DNA from: Pusillimonas sp. TS35
GTDB taxonomy: Bacteria; Pseudomonadota; Gammaproteobacteria; Burkholderiales; Burkholderiaceae_B
Assembly: GCF_009857885.1 (NCBI RefSeq)
Contig: NZ_WWER01000001.1
Coordinates: 496,001-560,000 of the forward strand
Reading direction: 5' to 3'
Length of the DNA stretch: 64,000 nucleotides
Every line of letters begins with the position of its first letter. Within the stretch, counting starts at the first letter, position 1. The notes under the pieces were generated by a model. It was not told where the DNA came from, made no database searches, and saw only the letters and a program-made list of their open reading frames with translations. Below are positions 8,344 to 17,384 of the stretch, in pieces. The translations under genes were made by a program, and so were the position numbers.

Positions 8344-10415
8344 GCGGGCATGCCTCGCAAGGCTGGAGGCAGCGCAGCCCTTGCGGCAGCCGTATGGCGC
8401 GGCGGGGTTGCGTGCGTACACGTGCTGCGGGGCAGTGCGGCCAGTCGCTGGTACTGGGCATGTTGCTGCTTGGCGTACTCGCGATCGCCTTTACGCGCTT
8501 TTTTGCTGTCGGCCAGGTGGCCGCCGCACGAGCGCGGCAGCTTCACGCCCTGGATGCCGCTGCATACAGCGGCGCGCTGGTGCAGGCTCGTGCGCTGAAC
8601 ATGATGGCGCTCATTAACCGCTCCCAGGTTGCGCATCAGGTCGCCATGGCGCATCTGATCACGCTGGCATCCTGGCAAGCGTATGGCGCCACGCAGGGGG
8701 GGCGGGTACGCCGCGGCAATCCGCCCGCCTACCTCATCGGCATGATGTTCGGGCCTCAGCATGGTATGGCGTATCGTGCTGCCGGCCATGCGGCAAACTT
8801 CACGGGCAGCGGGGCGCTGGCCGGTACGTTCATCCAGCATGATGCAACGGTTCATGGCCTGCTGGCCGGAGCGCAACGGGCGATAGCCCAGACGCTGTCG
8901 GCCGTGCGCCGCCAAGCGATGCAGGAGGTGCTGGCCGCCAACTATCCGCACCACGCGCCGGGCAGCTTTGATTTTGTGATCCACGCGGATACGCTGGCCG
9001 GCTACTTGCAGGCCAGGCCTGCTACACATAGCGGTATGGCGAGCATGCGCAATCTCGTGCTCCAGGCTGCAGGCGCCTATGGTTTTCTCGCGCCGCGCGA
9101 CCATACGGCGCGCAATCCCTGGCTCGTTCATCCAGCCTGCCCGCATTTGCGCCACGAGCTCCGCCGCCGCGGCCACACCCGACTGGACCGCAATGGCCGC
9201 TGGCAGGCCAACGATACACAATCATTTCATGCGCTGCGCTTCAATCGCTACCGCTGGTGCTATCACCGCGAATATCCTATGGGCTGGGCATGGACCACGT
9301 CGGGCGGGACATGGTTGTCGGGCGGCGACGTGGTGCGGCGAGTGAGCGGCGATCGCCTTATTTCGCACGAAGTCAGCGAGTTCATCGCAAAGCGCATCGT
9401 TGGCGGCATTTCCCTTGGGGATGGCAATATATTTGCCGGGCTGCGTGCGCGGCTGGCCGTGTCGCGCTGGCCTGCACGCGGCATGCCGGGCTATGTCGAT
9501 ATTGCAGAGGCCAGGCGCACACATACGTTGCGATTTGCTGTCGCACTGAGGCTCGCCGGCCCCGAAGGGTTGAGTATGCGGGTGCACAGCGCGGCCGAGA
9601 CCTTTTTCGACCGTCCTGTCGCTCGCAGCGACGGGCGTTCTGAGCGTGCCCATTTGTTCCAGCCATATTGGCAAGCCCGCTTGGCGCCTCAGCCTGGAGG
9701 GCGCCCGCGTGGGCCAGCAGGCCGGCGTCCAATACCACGTTGGCGCCGGCGCTCGGCGGCGTCAGCGCGCCGATACAGCGGGGCGCAGTCGGGTCAGGCG
9801 CTGGCCGAGGGTATGGTGGTGCTGGCAGCGCTGCTCGTCTTCTGGTTCGCCATTGGGTGGCTCTATCGCCTTCAGGGTGACGCCCTGGAGGCCCAGCACC
9901 ACAGTCGTTATCTGGCTTTTTTGTTGACGCGTCATCCAGGCCGTGCAGCCACCCATGAAGGTAAATTGCGGCTGCCCGGCACTGCTCAGCCGGGCGCAGG
10001 TAGTGCGGGCACAAGGGCATTGCTGCGCCAATGGCAGGACGACCCAGTCGGTATTCTTGTCGTGCGCCGGTATGTTGGCACCGGTATACGAACGCCACAG
10101 GCGCTGTCGCGGCATATCGCAATACTGGCTGGTGCTGGGCACGCCAGTCATGACGCAGCCGCGCAGCGCATGTTGTTGCGTTCGCAGGCCGCTTGGCGGG
10201 CTGTCGCCCACTCATCCATCCAGTCCGCATCGAGCGCCGCGCGCCGTTTGGCGCGCATTGATCAGGGCTGGCTCCGCCCGGGCCCAGTGTTCGATTGGGT
10301 CACCCCCTGGGCCGGGAGGGTGCCGCAACACATGACCCAGCGACTCGCCGCCGCGGAACACGCGGGGACAGCCCGATATTCCTCTGCTTCAGGGGCGGCA
10401 CATCATGCTAAGTAA
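8340..10415 (+). CDS. TadG/TadE-like pilus assembly protein, apparent fusion
   Basis: A 691-residue protein. Near residue 33 it has CGQSLVLGMLLLGVLAIAF followed by the Ala-rich amphipathic helix usual in TadG-like minor pilins. A second, independent prepilin-like signal lies near residue 483: SGQALAEGMVVLAALLVF, with Glu at +5 after Gly, as in TadE. The central 400 residues are soluble, rich in His/Arg/Tyr/Trp, and match no domain I know. It looks like a TadG-like and a TadE-like subunit joined in one reading frame. It starts in an ATGA overlap with the pilin gene and ends over the start region of the next ORF. Confidence 0.65.
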   Translation: MSGHASQGWRQRSPCGSRMARRGCVRTRAAGQCGQSLVLGMLLLGVLAIAFTRFFAVGQVAAARARQLHALDAAAYSGALVQARALNMMALINRSQVAHQVAMAHLITLASWQAYGATQGGRVRRGNPPAYLIGMMFGPQHGMAYRAAGHAANFTGSGALAGTFIQHDATVHGLLAGAQRAIAQTLSAVRRQAMQEVLAANYPHHAPGSFDFVIHADTLAGYLQARPATHSGMASMRNLVLQAAGAYGFLAPRDHTARNPWLVHPACPHLRHELRRRGHTRLDRNGRWQANDTQSFHALRFNRYRWCYHREYPMGWAWTTSGGTWLSGGDVVRRVSGDRLISHEVSEFIAKRIVGGISLGDGNIFAGLRARLAVSRWPARGMPGYVDIAEARRTHTLRFAVALRLAGPEGLSMRVHSAAETFFDRPVARSDGRSERAHLFQPYWQARLAPQPGGRPRGPAGRRPIPRWRRRSAASARRYSGAQSGQALAEGMVVLAALLVFWFAIGWLYRLQGDALEAQHHSRYLAFLLTRHPGRAATHEGKLRLPGTAQPGAGSAGTRALLRQWQDDPVGILVVRRYVGTGIRTPQALSRHIAILAGAGHASHDAAAQRMLLRSQAAWRAVAHSSIQSASSAARRLARIDQGWLRPGPVFDWVTPWAGRVPQHMTQRLAAAEHAGTARYSSASGAAHHAK

Positions 10416-10431
10416 ACGCGGAGGGACTTTC

Positions 10432-11226
10432 ATGCAACGTGACTGGTTGTGTTTACCCAATGCTCGATGGCGTGCGGCGGCGGGTATCGCTGCTGTGCTG
10501 TGCCCTGCCATATCTCCTCACGCCTATGCAGGGCTGAACGACGGGCAGGTGGAAGCGAGTCGGGCGGTTGTTATCGCCCCCGCCGTTGCCAATGCCTTTG
10601 CCCGTGTTGAAGCACTGGCGGGGCGCGCCTTCGACTGGCAGGCGCCGCTGTCGCTGGTGGCCAATGGGGTGGCCTTTCATATTCGTAGTTTCACGGCGTC
10701 GATGGGGTTGGAAGCGGCGGCACAGGTATTGGCCCGTCATGACACGCTGTTTCAGCGTCTTCTGGCAACCCCTGGTCTCGTACGCTTGTCGGGGCTGGCG
10801 AACGGTTCGCATTGGCTAGTCGAAATACAGCCGCACTCCGATGGGCAACCTGGCGTCAGCGGTCGCTTGTCGGTGATGGCGCTCCCCGGGGGCCTCCGAT
10901 CGGCCCACGCGCCAGCCATCGTCTCCGTTCCCGCAATCGGCAGCCATCCCGACCTGTCTTGGCTACCGGCGGGCGCAGTGCCCTTGTTCGCTCACACAGA
11001 CACGGCTGTGGCGAATCGAGGCGGACGCTATGGGTTCCGCGTCGACATGCAGGCGGATGCGCTGGCGGCAGGCATTGCAGCTCGCCTTGTGACGCTGGGA
11101 TGGACGGCGCAGCACGAGGCGCCAGCCTTGCGTCGCGTACAGATGTGGCGGCGAGGGCCGGTACAGATGTTGATTTTTTTATGGGGCCGTGGCGATGGCA
11201 CGGCCTTGTATGTTCATTTTCATTAG
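10432..11226 (+). CDS. Unrecognised exported protein in the Tad-type locus
   Basis: A 264-residue protein with a cleavable signal peptide: Arg-containing N-terminus, hydrophobic AAAGIAAVLCPAI, then AYA before GLNDGQ. GGAGGG at 10420-10425 fixes the start at 10432 rather than at the ATG at 10405. No family is recognised. The mature part has alternating beta-like and Ala-rich segments and probably lies in the periplasm. Its position between the TadG-like protein and CpaB, 6 bases before cpaB, says that it works with the pilus machine. It could be a periplasmic pilot or adaptor. Confidence 0.65.
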   Translation: MQRDWLCLPNARWRAAAGIAAVLCPAISPHAYAGLNDGQVEASRAVVIAPAVANAFARVEALAGRAFDWQAPLSLVANGVAFHIRSFTASMGLEAAAQVLARHDTLFQRLLATPGLVRLSGLANGSHWLVEIQPHSDGQPGVSGRLSVMALPGGLRSAHAPAIVSVPAIGSHPDLSWLPAGAVPLFAHTDTAVANRGGRYGFRVDMQADALAAGIAARLVTLGWTAQHEAPALRRVQMWRRGPVQMLIFLWGRGDGTALYVHFH

Positions 11227-11232
11227 ACAGCC

Positions 11233-12252
11233 ATGAATCTGCCCCGTGTTCCTTCTTCCTGGTTATTGGCATTTTTTGCTGTTGCGGCAGGCGGCTGCGC
11301 TGCTTGGGCGGCCCAACGCTATCTGCACCAGCAGGCTGCCATGTTCGAGGCACGCCACAGCGTCCAGATGGTGGATCGCATCGTCGCAGCGGACGATCTC
11401 GCTGAAGGTACAGTGCTGCACGCCGGCCTGTTGGCGGTACGGGCGTTCCCGCTGCCGCATGTGGCGGCGGATAGCATTGCGCCAGCGCAGAGCGATACGC
11501 TGGAGGGTGCGGCGCTGCGGGCGGCAGTGCGGGCAGGCGATGCGCTATTGCCCGTTCATGTCGGCCCGCCCCGCTCGGCCGGGCTCGCGGTGCAGCTGCA
11601 GCCCGGCCGTCGTGCGGTCACGTTGCCTGTGGACGCCAGCAACACGCCGGCTGGGCTGATACAGGCCGGTGATCTCGTCGATCTGTATGTTTCGTTCAGT
11701 CATCAACGCCGAAAAGTGACCGCACCTTTACTGCAGCGTGTGCGGGTGCTAGCAGCAGGAGGGGACACGGGGCCGAGCACGGAGGCGGGAGCGACAACGG
11801 GCGCGCTCGACGCATTGACGCTTGATGCATCGCCAGCCGAGGCCATGACGCTCATCGCCGCGCGTGATGCAGGCACGATTACGGCAATGTTGCGCGCTCC
11901 AGAGGATACCGGCTCCAGCAATCTCGCCACACGCGGCGATCTGGCCAGCCTGCTGGGTATAGGGGGCCCGGCCGTCCCGGCAAGGCCTCAGGTTATCTAT
12001 GGCAACAAGGCTGCGCGCGGCTTGTCGGCGCTGAACAGCAATCAGGCCGCGAAATCCGCTGGCGACAGCTTCTTCCAGCTGTCTTCAAATGCGCTTGCGT
12101 CAGTTGGGCAGGGCAGCGTCGAAAGACGGGAGGGCAACACAGAACTTGCATTTGCAAGGCATACCGTGAGTGCCATTGAGGCGGATTCACCGATGAGTGA
12201 TGAGGACGCTGTGAGTCTGACGAGCATGTCCGATGATGATCAGGAGGAGTGA
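11233..12252 (+). CDS. cpaB: CpaB/RcpC-type Flp pilus assembly protein
   Basis: A 339-residue protein with an N-terminal membrane anchor (residues 10-27), then an SAF-like domain (VDRIVAADDLAEGTVLHAGLLAVRAFP) and the RcpC core with GRRAVTLPVDASNTPAGLIQAGDLVDLYV. In Tad systems CpaB acts in the periplasm with the secretin and helps to stabilise the outer-membrane channel. The C-terminal 100 residues are Ser/Asp-rich and not conserved. It is followed by the secretin gene with a 1-base TGATG overlap. Confidence 0.85.
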   Translation: MNLPRVPSSWLLAFFAVAAGGCAAWAAQRYLHQQAAMFEARHSVQMVDRIVAADDLAEGTVLHAGLLAVRAFPLPHVAADSIAPAQSDTLEGAALRAAVRAGDALLPVHVGPPRSAGLAVQLQPGRRAVTLPVDASNTPAGLIQAGDLVDLYVSFSHQRRKVTAPLLQRVRVLAAGGDTGPSTEAGATTGALDALTLDASPAEAMTLIAARDAGTITAMLRAPEDTGSSNLATRGDLASLLGIGGPAVPARPQVIYGNKAARGLSALNSNQAAKSAGDSFFQLSSNALASVGQGSVERREGNTELAFARHTVSAIEADSPMSDEDAVSLTSMSDDDQEE

Positions 12253-13829
12253 TGTTGGTCCCGAGCAAGACGCAGTGGCGTGGGGTGCGGCATGTCCGGG
12301 GGCGTGCCGCGTGCGTTGCAGCTCAGATGCCGACGGTTGCGTGGCTACGCGGCGGTTCGGGCGCGACGGTCGCGCACCGGGCGATGGCTGTGGCGGCTGT
12401 TTGGATGGCGGGATGGCTTGCAGTGCCGGACGTGTTCGCCGCGGAGCCCGCCCCGTCGGCCGTGGCCACGCGGGAAGAAGGCTCGATGTCGATGCAGGTT
12501 GGCGAGGTACGAGTGCTGAAAGCGCCGAAGATTGCCAGGGTTGTTGTGGGTGACGGTCACGTCCTGCGTGCTCTGACAACTGATGAGAATGAAGTCATCG
12601 TATTTGCGCGCAACGAAGGCTTCAGCGCGCTTGGATTGTGGGCTCGCGACGGCACGCGCCGTCAACTGCGTGTACAGGTGGCGCCCGAAGGCGCAAAGCG
12701 GGCACAGGAAGAACTGCGCAGCCTTCTGGCGCGGATTCCGGGTGCAAGTGTTGTGGTGGTGGGCGAAAAACTGGTGGTCGAGGGCGACAACCTCGGTGAA
12801 GACGACAGGGCCCGGATCGCAGCACTCGCGCGTCAGTATCCGCAACTCGTGAACCTGACTGGGCAGGTTGGTTGGGATGACATGGTTCTGCTGGATGTGC
12901 AGGTGGTTGAAGTGCCGCGTTCGCGCTTGCGCGAGCTGGGCGTGCGATGGGGTGCGGCGCATGACGGCGCGGCCTATTTCGGGGCCGCGTGGGACGGCGG
13001 GAGCGCCGGGCTTGTTCAAAGGCCGGGCGCGCCGCCGCTCGCCTACCCGCTTAATCCTGGCACCTGGGCGACCTATGCCGGCGTCAACGCCTTGTGGTCA
13101 GCGCGCCTGAGCCTTATGGAGCAGCAGGGCCAGGCGGTGGTGCTGGCGCAGCCGCAATTGCTCGCGCGCAGTGGTGCCACGGCCGAGTTCCATGCCGGCG
13201 GCGAGGTTCCCTATTCTTCCGTCACGAGCGACGGTAAGCCACGCACTGAGTTCAAGCCTTATGGTGTGCAGTTGCGCATCACGCCGCAGGTCGAACGCAA
13301 CGGAACGGTGCGCTCGCGCATTGAAGTTGAAGTCAGCGCCGTTGATCAAGCCTTGTCCGCGCCATCAGGTCCGTCGCTCAAGACTCGGCGCGCAGCGACC
13401 GAGTTCAATGTTCGCTCCGGCGAAACGCTGGTGCTGGCTGGCTTTCTTTCGCGCTCAGTGGGTTGGCATCAGGATGGCCTGCCCGGCCTGGCGGATATCC
13501 CTTTGGTTGGAAGCCTCTTCGGCGCAAAGCGCAGCTCGCATATAGAAACCGAGCTGGCGATTTTCGTTACGCCCAGCGTGGTTGCGGGCGATCATCCAGA
13601 TCTGCGCGATCGGGTGCGGCGCGGCAAGGATCTGCTGGGAACAAGCTTCCCCGACGCCCCCTGGATCAATACCCCACTGCAAGCCCGGCAAGGCTTGCCG
13701 CACCCTGTTTCAGCGCCTGATGATGCAGGATGGCGCCCCTACGGCAACGGTACGCAATGGGCGCCTGACGACGATGTCGCGGCCTCGACGTCGCGAATGG
13801 GGAAAAACGCGTTTGAGTTGACGGAGTAA
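12252..13829 (+). CDS. cpaC: CpaC/RcpA-type secretin
   Basis: A 525-residue outer-membrane channel protein. A signal-like N-terminus is followed by the pilus-secretin N-domain (MQVGEVRVLKAPKIARVVVGD), a BON-like segment, and then the secretin core: LLDVQVVEVPRSRLRELGVRW, the GEVPYSS gate region and the ETLVLAGFLSR block. The C-terminus is LPGLADIPLVGSLFG, typical of secretins. AGGAGG at 12242-12247 favours the ATG at 12252 over the GTG at 12249. It forms the pore for the Flp-like fibre or secreted substrate. Confidence 0.88.
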   Translation: MLVPSKTQWRGVRHVRGRAACVAAQMPTVAWLRGGSGATVAHRAMAVAAVWMAGWLAVPDVFAAEPAPSAVATREEGSMSMQVGEVRVLKAPKIARVVVGDGHVLRALTTDENEVIVFARNEGFSALGLWARDGTRRQLRVQVAPEGAKRAQEELRSLLARIPGASVVVVGEKLVVEGDNLGEDDRARIAALARQYPQLVNLTGQVGWDDMVLLDVQVVEVPRSRLRELGVRWGAAHDGAAYFGAAWDGGSAGLVQRPGAPPLAYPLNPGTWATYAGVNALWSARLSLMEQQGQAVVLAQPQLLARSGATAEFHAGGEVPYSSVTSDGKPRTEFKPYGVQLRITPQVERNGTVRSRIEVEVSAVDQALSAPSGPSLKTRRAATEFNVRSGETLVLAGFLSRSVGWHQDGLPGLADIPLVGSLFGAKRSSHIETELAIFVTPSVVAGDHPDLRDRVRRGKDLLGTSFPDAPWINTPLQARQGLPHPVSAPDDAGWRPYGNGTQWAPDDDVAASTSRMGKNAFELTE

Positions 13830-13833
13830 GGAC

Positions 13834-15645
13834 ATGGTTGAACTGGAGTTGCGTTTGGATGCGGGCGAGTGGGTGAGTCGCAGCGTGGTATTGCCTCTGC
13901 ATATAGGCCGAGGCGCGGAGTGCGGCCTGCGGCTGCGGTCATGGCGGATCGCACGTCGCCATGCCTGCCTGGATCAGCGGCCCCTTGGTGTCTACGTCAG
14001 AGATCTGGGCAGCGTGGCGGGCACGCAGGTAAACGGCGCAAATGTGATTGAATACGGGCCCTTGGGGCTGGCTGACGAGATTTCCATTGGTCCCTGCATG
14101 CTGCGTTTGGGCAGTCGTGGCCGGGGCACGCTGGGCGGGATGGGCACAGAGCAGGCGGCTGGCGGCTGCGTTCCGGATAGGGGTTTGCCCACAGGGCGGG
14201 GCGGGCTTGTGCTGCACGCAGACGGCGAGCTGTGCGCACAACCTGAGCAAGGTAATGAATCGGTGCGTGGCCCGGTCGCACAGGCGGACGCGGAGCGAGG
14301 CGTCGGCGTGGGAGTAGTCTCGCCCGCCGAACGCTTGCCTGACAGCGCAGACACACTTGGCCTTGCGGCGCAGGACATGCATCTGCACCGTCGGCGGCTC
14401 CATGCTCGCTTGCTCGAAGCCCTGGATCTGCGGCGCAGGGATGTAGCCAGTCTCAGTGACGAGGCCTTGCGCGGCGAAGCTGCGCAGGTGCTTGCCGAGC
14501 TGATCGCCGCCGATACCCATCTGCCGGTTGCTGTCGACCGAGCGGGGCTCTTGCACGCGGTGGTGAATGAGGCGGTAGGATTGGGCGTGCTCGAGCCCCT
14601 GCTGGCTGATCCTGCCATTACCGAGATCATGGTCAACCGCCACGACGAGATTTTTGTTGAAATCGCAGGCCGGCTGAGCCGCCATGCCGGTACCTTCAGC
14701 AGCGAGGACGCTGTTCGCGGAGTGATTGACCGTATTGTCTCGCCGCTGGGTCGGCGCATCGATGAAAGCTCACCCATGGTCGATGCCCGTTTGGCGGATG
14801 GCTCACGCATCAATGCTGTGATTCCGCCCGTGGCGCTGCGGGGCGCGAGCCTGACAATACGCAAGTTTGCGCAGTCGCGGTTGGGCATGGATGATCTGCT
14901 GAATGCCGGTGGGCTGAATCAAGCCATGAGCGAGTTTCTGGCGGCTTGCGTGGCCAGCCGCAAAAACTTGATTGTGTCGGGCGGCACAGGCACGGGCAAG
15001 ACTACTCTGCTCAACATCTTGTCCAATTGCATCGGCGAGCATGAGCGTATCGTCACGATAGAAGATGCCGCCGAGTTGCGGCTCAGCCATGGCCATCTGG
15101 TTGCTCTCGAGTCGCGGCCGGTCAATTCGGAAGGCACGGGGCGCGTCGATATTCGCGATCTGGTGCGCAACGCGCTGCGTATGCGGCCCGACCGCATTGT
15201 GGTGGGTGAGTGCCGCGGTGGTGAAGCATTTGACATGCTGGCGGCGATGAATACCGGCCATGAGGGCTCATTGACTACCCTGCACGCCAACAGCCCCCGC
15301 GATGCGTTGGCACGCCTGGAAACCATGATCCTGATGGCGGGCATGGATTTGCCGCTGCTTGCGGTCCGCGAGCACATCGCAGCAAGCATCCATTTTATTG
15401 TCCAGCAGGCCAGGCTTGCGGATGGCCGCCGCCTGGTGTCGTCGATTGTGGAAGTCACCGGCATGGAAAGCGGGCGCATCCAGACGCAGGAGATCTTCCG
15501 CTATCAGTCGCGTCCTGTACCTGGCTTTGCCGGTTGTGGTGTCATTCCCGAGTGCTTCATGGATGGCGCTGGTGCTGCGGCTGTCCCGTTATCGCTGTTC
15601 ACTGCTCACACCGTACTCGCGCCTGCGGCGCCACTGCAGGGTTGA
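13834..15645 (+). CDS. cpaF: FHA-domain fused CpaF/TadA secretion ATPase
   Basis: A 603-residue cytosolic motor ATPase. Residues 1-95 form a forkhead-associated domain (GRGAECGLRL, ARRHACLD, VRDLGSVAGTQVNG), which normally binds phosphothreonine peptides. A low-complexity linker follows (about 100-180), then the CpaF domain. Walker A is GGTGTGKT at 383-390, and the Walker B region has VVGECRGGEA with Glu459. A His-box segment (NTGHEGSLTTLHANSP) follows. No separate TadZ/CpaE localisation ATPase is encoded nearby, so the FHA domain may provide signalling or localisation. It overlaps the next gene by one base. Confidence 0.92.
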   Translation: MVELELRLDAGEWVSRSVVLPLHIGRGAECGLRLRSWRIARRHACLDQRPLGVYVRDLGSVAGTQVNGANVIEYGPLGLADEISIGPCMLRLGSRGRGTLGGMGTEQAAGGCVPDRGLPTGRGGLVLHADGELCAQPEQGNESVRGPVAQADAERGVGVGVVSPAERLPDSADTLGLAAQDMHLHRRRLHARLLEALDLRRRDVASLSDEALRGEAAQVLAELIAADTHLPVAVDRAGLLHAVVNEAVGLGVLEPLLADPAITEIMVNRHDEIFVEIAGRLSRHAGTFSSEDAVRGVIDRIVSPLGRRIDESSPMVDARLADGSRINAVIPPVALRGASLTIRKFAQSRLGMDDLLNAGGLNQAMSEFLAACVASRKNLIVSGGTGTGKTTLLNILSNCIGEHERIVTIEDAAELRLSHGHLVALESRPVNSEGTGRVDIRDLVRNALRMRPDRIVVGECRGGEAFDMLAAMNTGHEGSLTTLHANSPRDALARLETMILMAGMDLPLLAVREHIAASIHFIVQQARLADGRRLVSSIVEVTGMESGRIQTQEIFRYQSRPVPGFAGCGVIPECFMDGAGAAAVPLSLFTAHTVLAPAAPLQG

Positions 15646-16496
15646 TGATGTTTATTGCATTCTGCCTGTTGGCTGCGGCAATCGCGGGAATAACCGCCGG
15701 CTGGCTATTGCTGCAAACCATGTCGCGCGGCTGGTCCGCATACCGGCGCGCCTTCGGCCAGGATGTTGCCAATCGCATGGACGAATTCTTCCTGTTTTTC
15801 GATCCTTCCAGGTTGCTGGCGGCCAATCTTCTGGTGAGCGCAGCGAGTGCCACACTGGGCTTTGCGTTGTTGCGTACGCCGTTCGCGGCGATCATCGCCG
15901 GCGGGTTGGCACTTGCCGCGCCTCGCTGGCTGGTGGCGGCGGCGCATCGGCGCCGTTTGCGACGCTTCGATGCGCAATTGCCCGACTTGCTCATGGGCTT
16001 GGCGGGTGCATTGCGTGCCGGTATGGGGCTGCAGGCCGCGCTGCGGCAAGTGGTGGCGCAATCGGCCGCTCCCCTGTGCCAAGAGTTTGGCTTGCTGCTA
16101 CGCCAGCAGCGCATGGGTGTGTCTTGGGACGAAGCGTTGAAAAACCTGCGTGAGCGCACGCCGACAGAAGGAGGGGCCTTGGTCGTATCGGCGTTGGCTA
16201 TTGCGTCGCGCAGTGGTGGCGCGGTCGCTCAATCGCTCGATACGCTGGCATCTACGATGCGCACGCGCCAGCATCTGGATGAGCGTGTACGCGCACTGAC
16301 ATCTCAAGGCCGCATGCAGGCATGGCTGATGGCCGGGCTTGCCCCCGCAGTCGGCATGGCCTTGTACCATCTCGACCCGGATGCTATGCGACTGCTTTGG
16401 GAAACATCGCTGGGCTGGGCAGCGCTTGGCCTTATCACGGTGCTTACTTGCGCCGGCATGCTGCTGGTGCGGCGTATTGTTGCAATCGATGTATGA
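15645..16496 (+). CDS. tadB: TadB-type inner-membrane platform protein
   Basis: A 283-residue polytopic protein of the type II secretion F family. It has N-terminal membrane helices, the F-domain core QLPDLLMGLAGALRAGMGLQAAL (about residues 110-132), and the second signature VVSALAIASRSGGAVAQSLDTL. It ends with two hydrophobic helices. TadB and TadC form the inner-membrane platform on which the ATPase acts. The start is at 15645 or the adjacent ATG at 15648, in an overlap with the cpaF stop. Confidence 0.9.
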   Translation: MMFIAFCLLAAAIAGITAGWLLLQTMSRGWSAYRRAFGQDVANRMDEFFLFFDPSRLLAANLLVSAASATLGFALLRTPFAAIIAGGLALAAPRWLVAAAHRRRLRRFDAQLPDLLMGLAGALRAGMGLQAALRQVVAQSAAPLCQEFGLLLRQQRMGVSWDEALKNLRERTPTEGGALVVSALAIASRSGGAVAQSLDTLASTMRTRQHLDERVRALTSQGRMQAWLMAGLAPAVGMALYHLDPDAMRLLWETSLGWAALGLITVLTCAGMLLVRRIVAIDV

Positions 16497-16508
16497 AAGG
16501 GGAAGGCA

Positions 16509-17381
16509 TTGGACTGGCTCAGTTGTGCCGCCGCGGGGGTGTTTCTAGGGCTGCTGGCCTGGTATACCGGTCGCTGGGCGGTTATGTTCCGGCACGGTAC
16601 GCGTCCGTACACGCACTCGTCGGCGCCGCATTGGGCCTGGCCTTGGTTGGAGGCGCTGCATCCTATCGTCGATGCCATGCTGCCGGCGGCGACTCGCGCC
16701 TATCTGGAGCGATTGCTGTCGCGGGCGGGCATGGCGGGGCAGGGCTGGCGCGCGGCGCATATTGCCATATTGCAATGCATGGCGCTCGCTACGCTTGCCC
16801 CAGCCGCGCTGGCGATGGCGGCGTGGGCAGGCGCTGGCGGCATCGCCGCGGCAGGCATCACTGCAGTGGCGGGCATACTAGGCCTGTGGTGGCCCTGCCA
16901 GCGCTTGCGCGAACGCGCACGAAAGCGCACTACATCGATTCTGCGGCAACTCCCTTTTATGCTTGATATGGCAAGCCTGTGCGTAGAGGCGGGCCAGAAT
17001 CTGCATGGCGCTCTGCAGCAGGCTGCGTCCCATGGCCCACACGGGCCGCTGCGAGATGAGCTGCGCCATGCGCTTGCAGACATGCGTGGCGGTGTCCCGC
17101 GGATTCAGGCGCTGCGGGCCATGGCGCAGCGTACAAATGTGCCGGCGCTGCATAGCCTGGTGGCTTTGCTTGCACAGGCCGACCACATGGGTATGAGTAT
17201 CAGCCCGGTGCTCAGGGCGCACGCAGAGCAGCGCCGGGCTGAGCGTTTCCTGCGGGCTGAAAAGCTGGCGCTGGAGGCGCCTGTGAAGATGCTGCTGCCG
17301 CTGGTGACCTGCATTTTTCCGTGCACCTTTCTGGTTATCGCTTTCCCGGTGGGGCAGCGCCTGCTGCTGGCAGGGGCGTGA
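16509..17381 (+). CDS. tadC: TadC-type inner-membrane platform protein
   Basis: A 290-residue polytopic F-family protein. Its core is LPFMLDMASLCVEAGQNLHGAL, with a second block LVALLAQADHMGMSISPVLRAHA and C-terminal helices (LLPLVTCIFPCTFLVIAFPV). The start is a TTG at 16509, chosen because AAAGGGGAAGG (16497-16506) sits just upstream and the first residues begin the helix. It partners TadB, encoded 12 bases upstream. Confidence 0.88.
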   Translation: MDWLSCAAAGVFLGLLAWYTGRWAVMFRHGTRPYTHSSAPHWAWPWLEALHPIVDAMLPAATRAYLERLLSRAGMAGQGWRAAHIAILQCMALATLAPAALAMAAWAGAGGIAAAGITAVAGILGLWWPCQRLRERARKRTTSILRQLPFMLDMASLCVEAGQNLHGALQQAASHGPHGPLRDELRHALADMRGGVPRIQALRAMAQRTNVPALHSLVALLAQADHMGMSISPVLRAHAEQRRAERFLRAEKLALEAPVKMLLPLVTCIFPCTFLVIAFPVGQRLLLAGA

Positions 17382-17384
17382 TAT

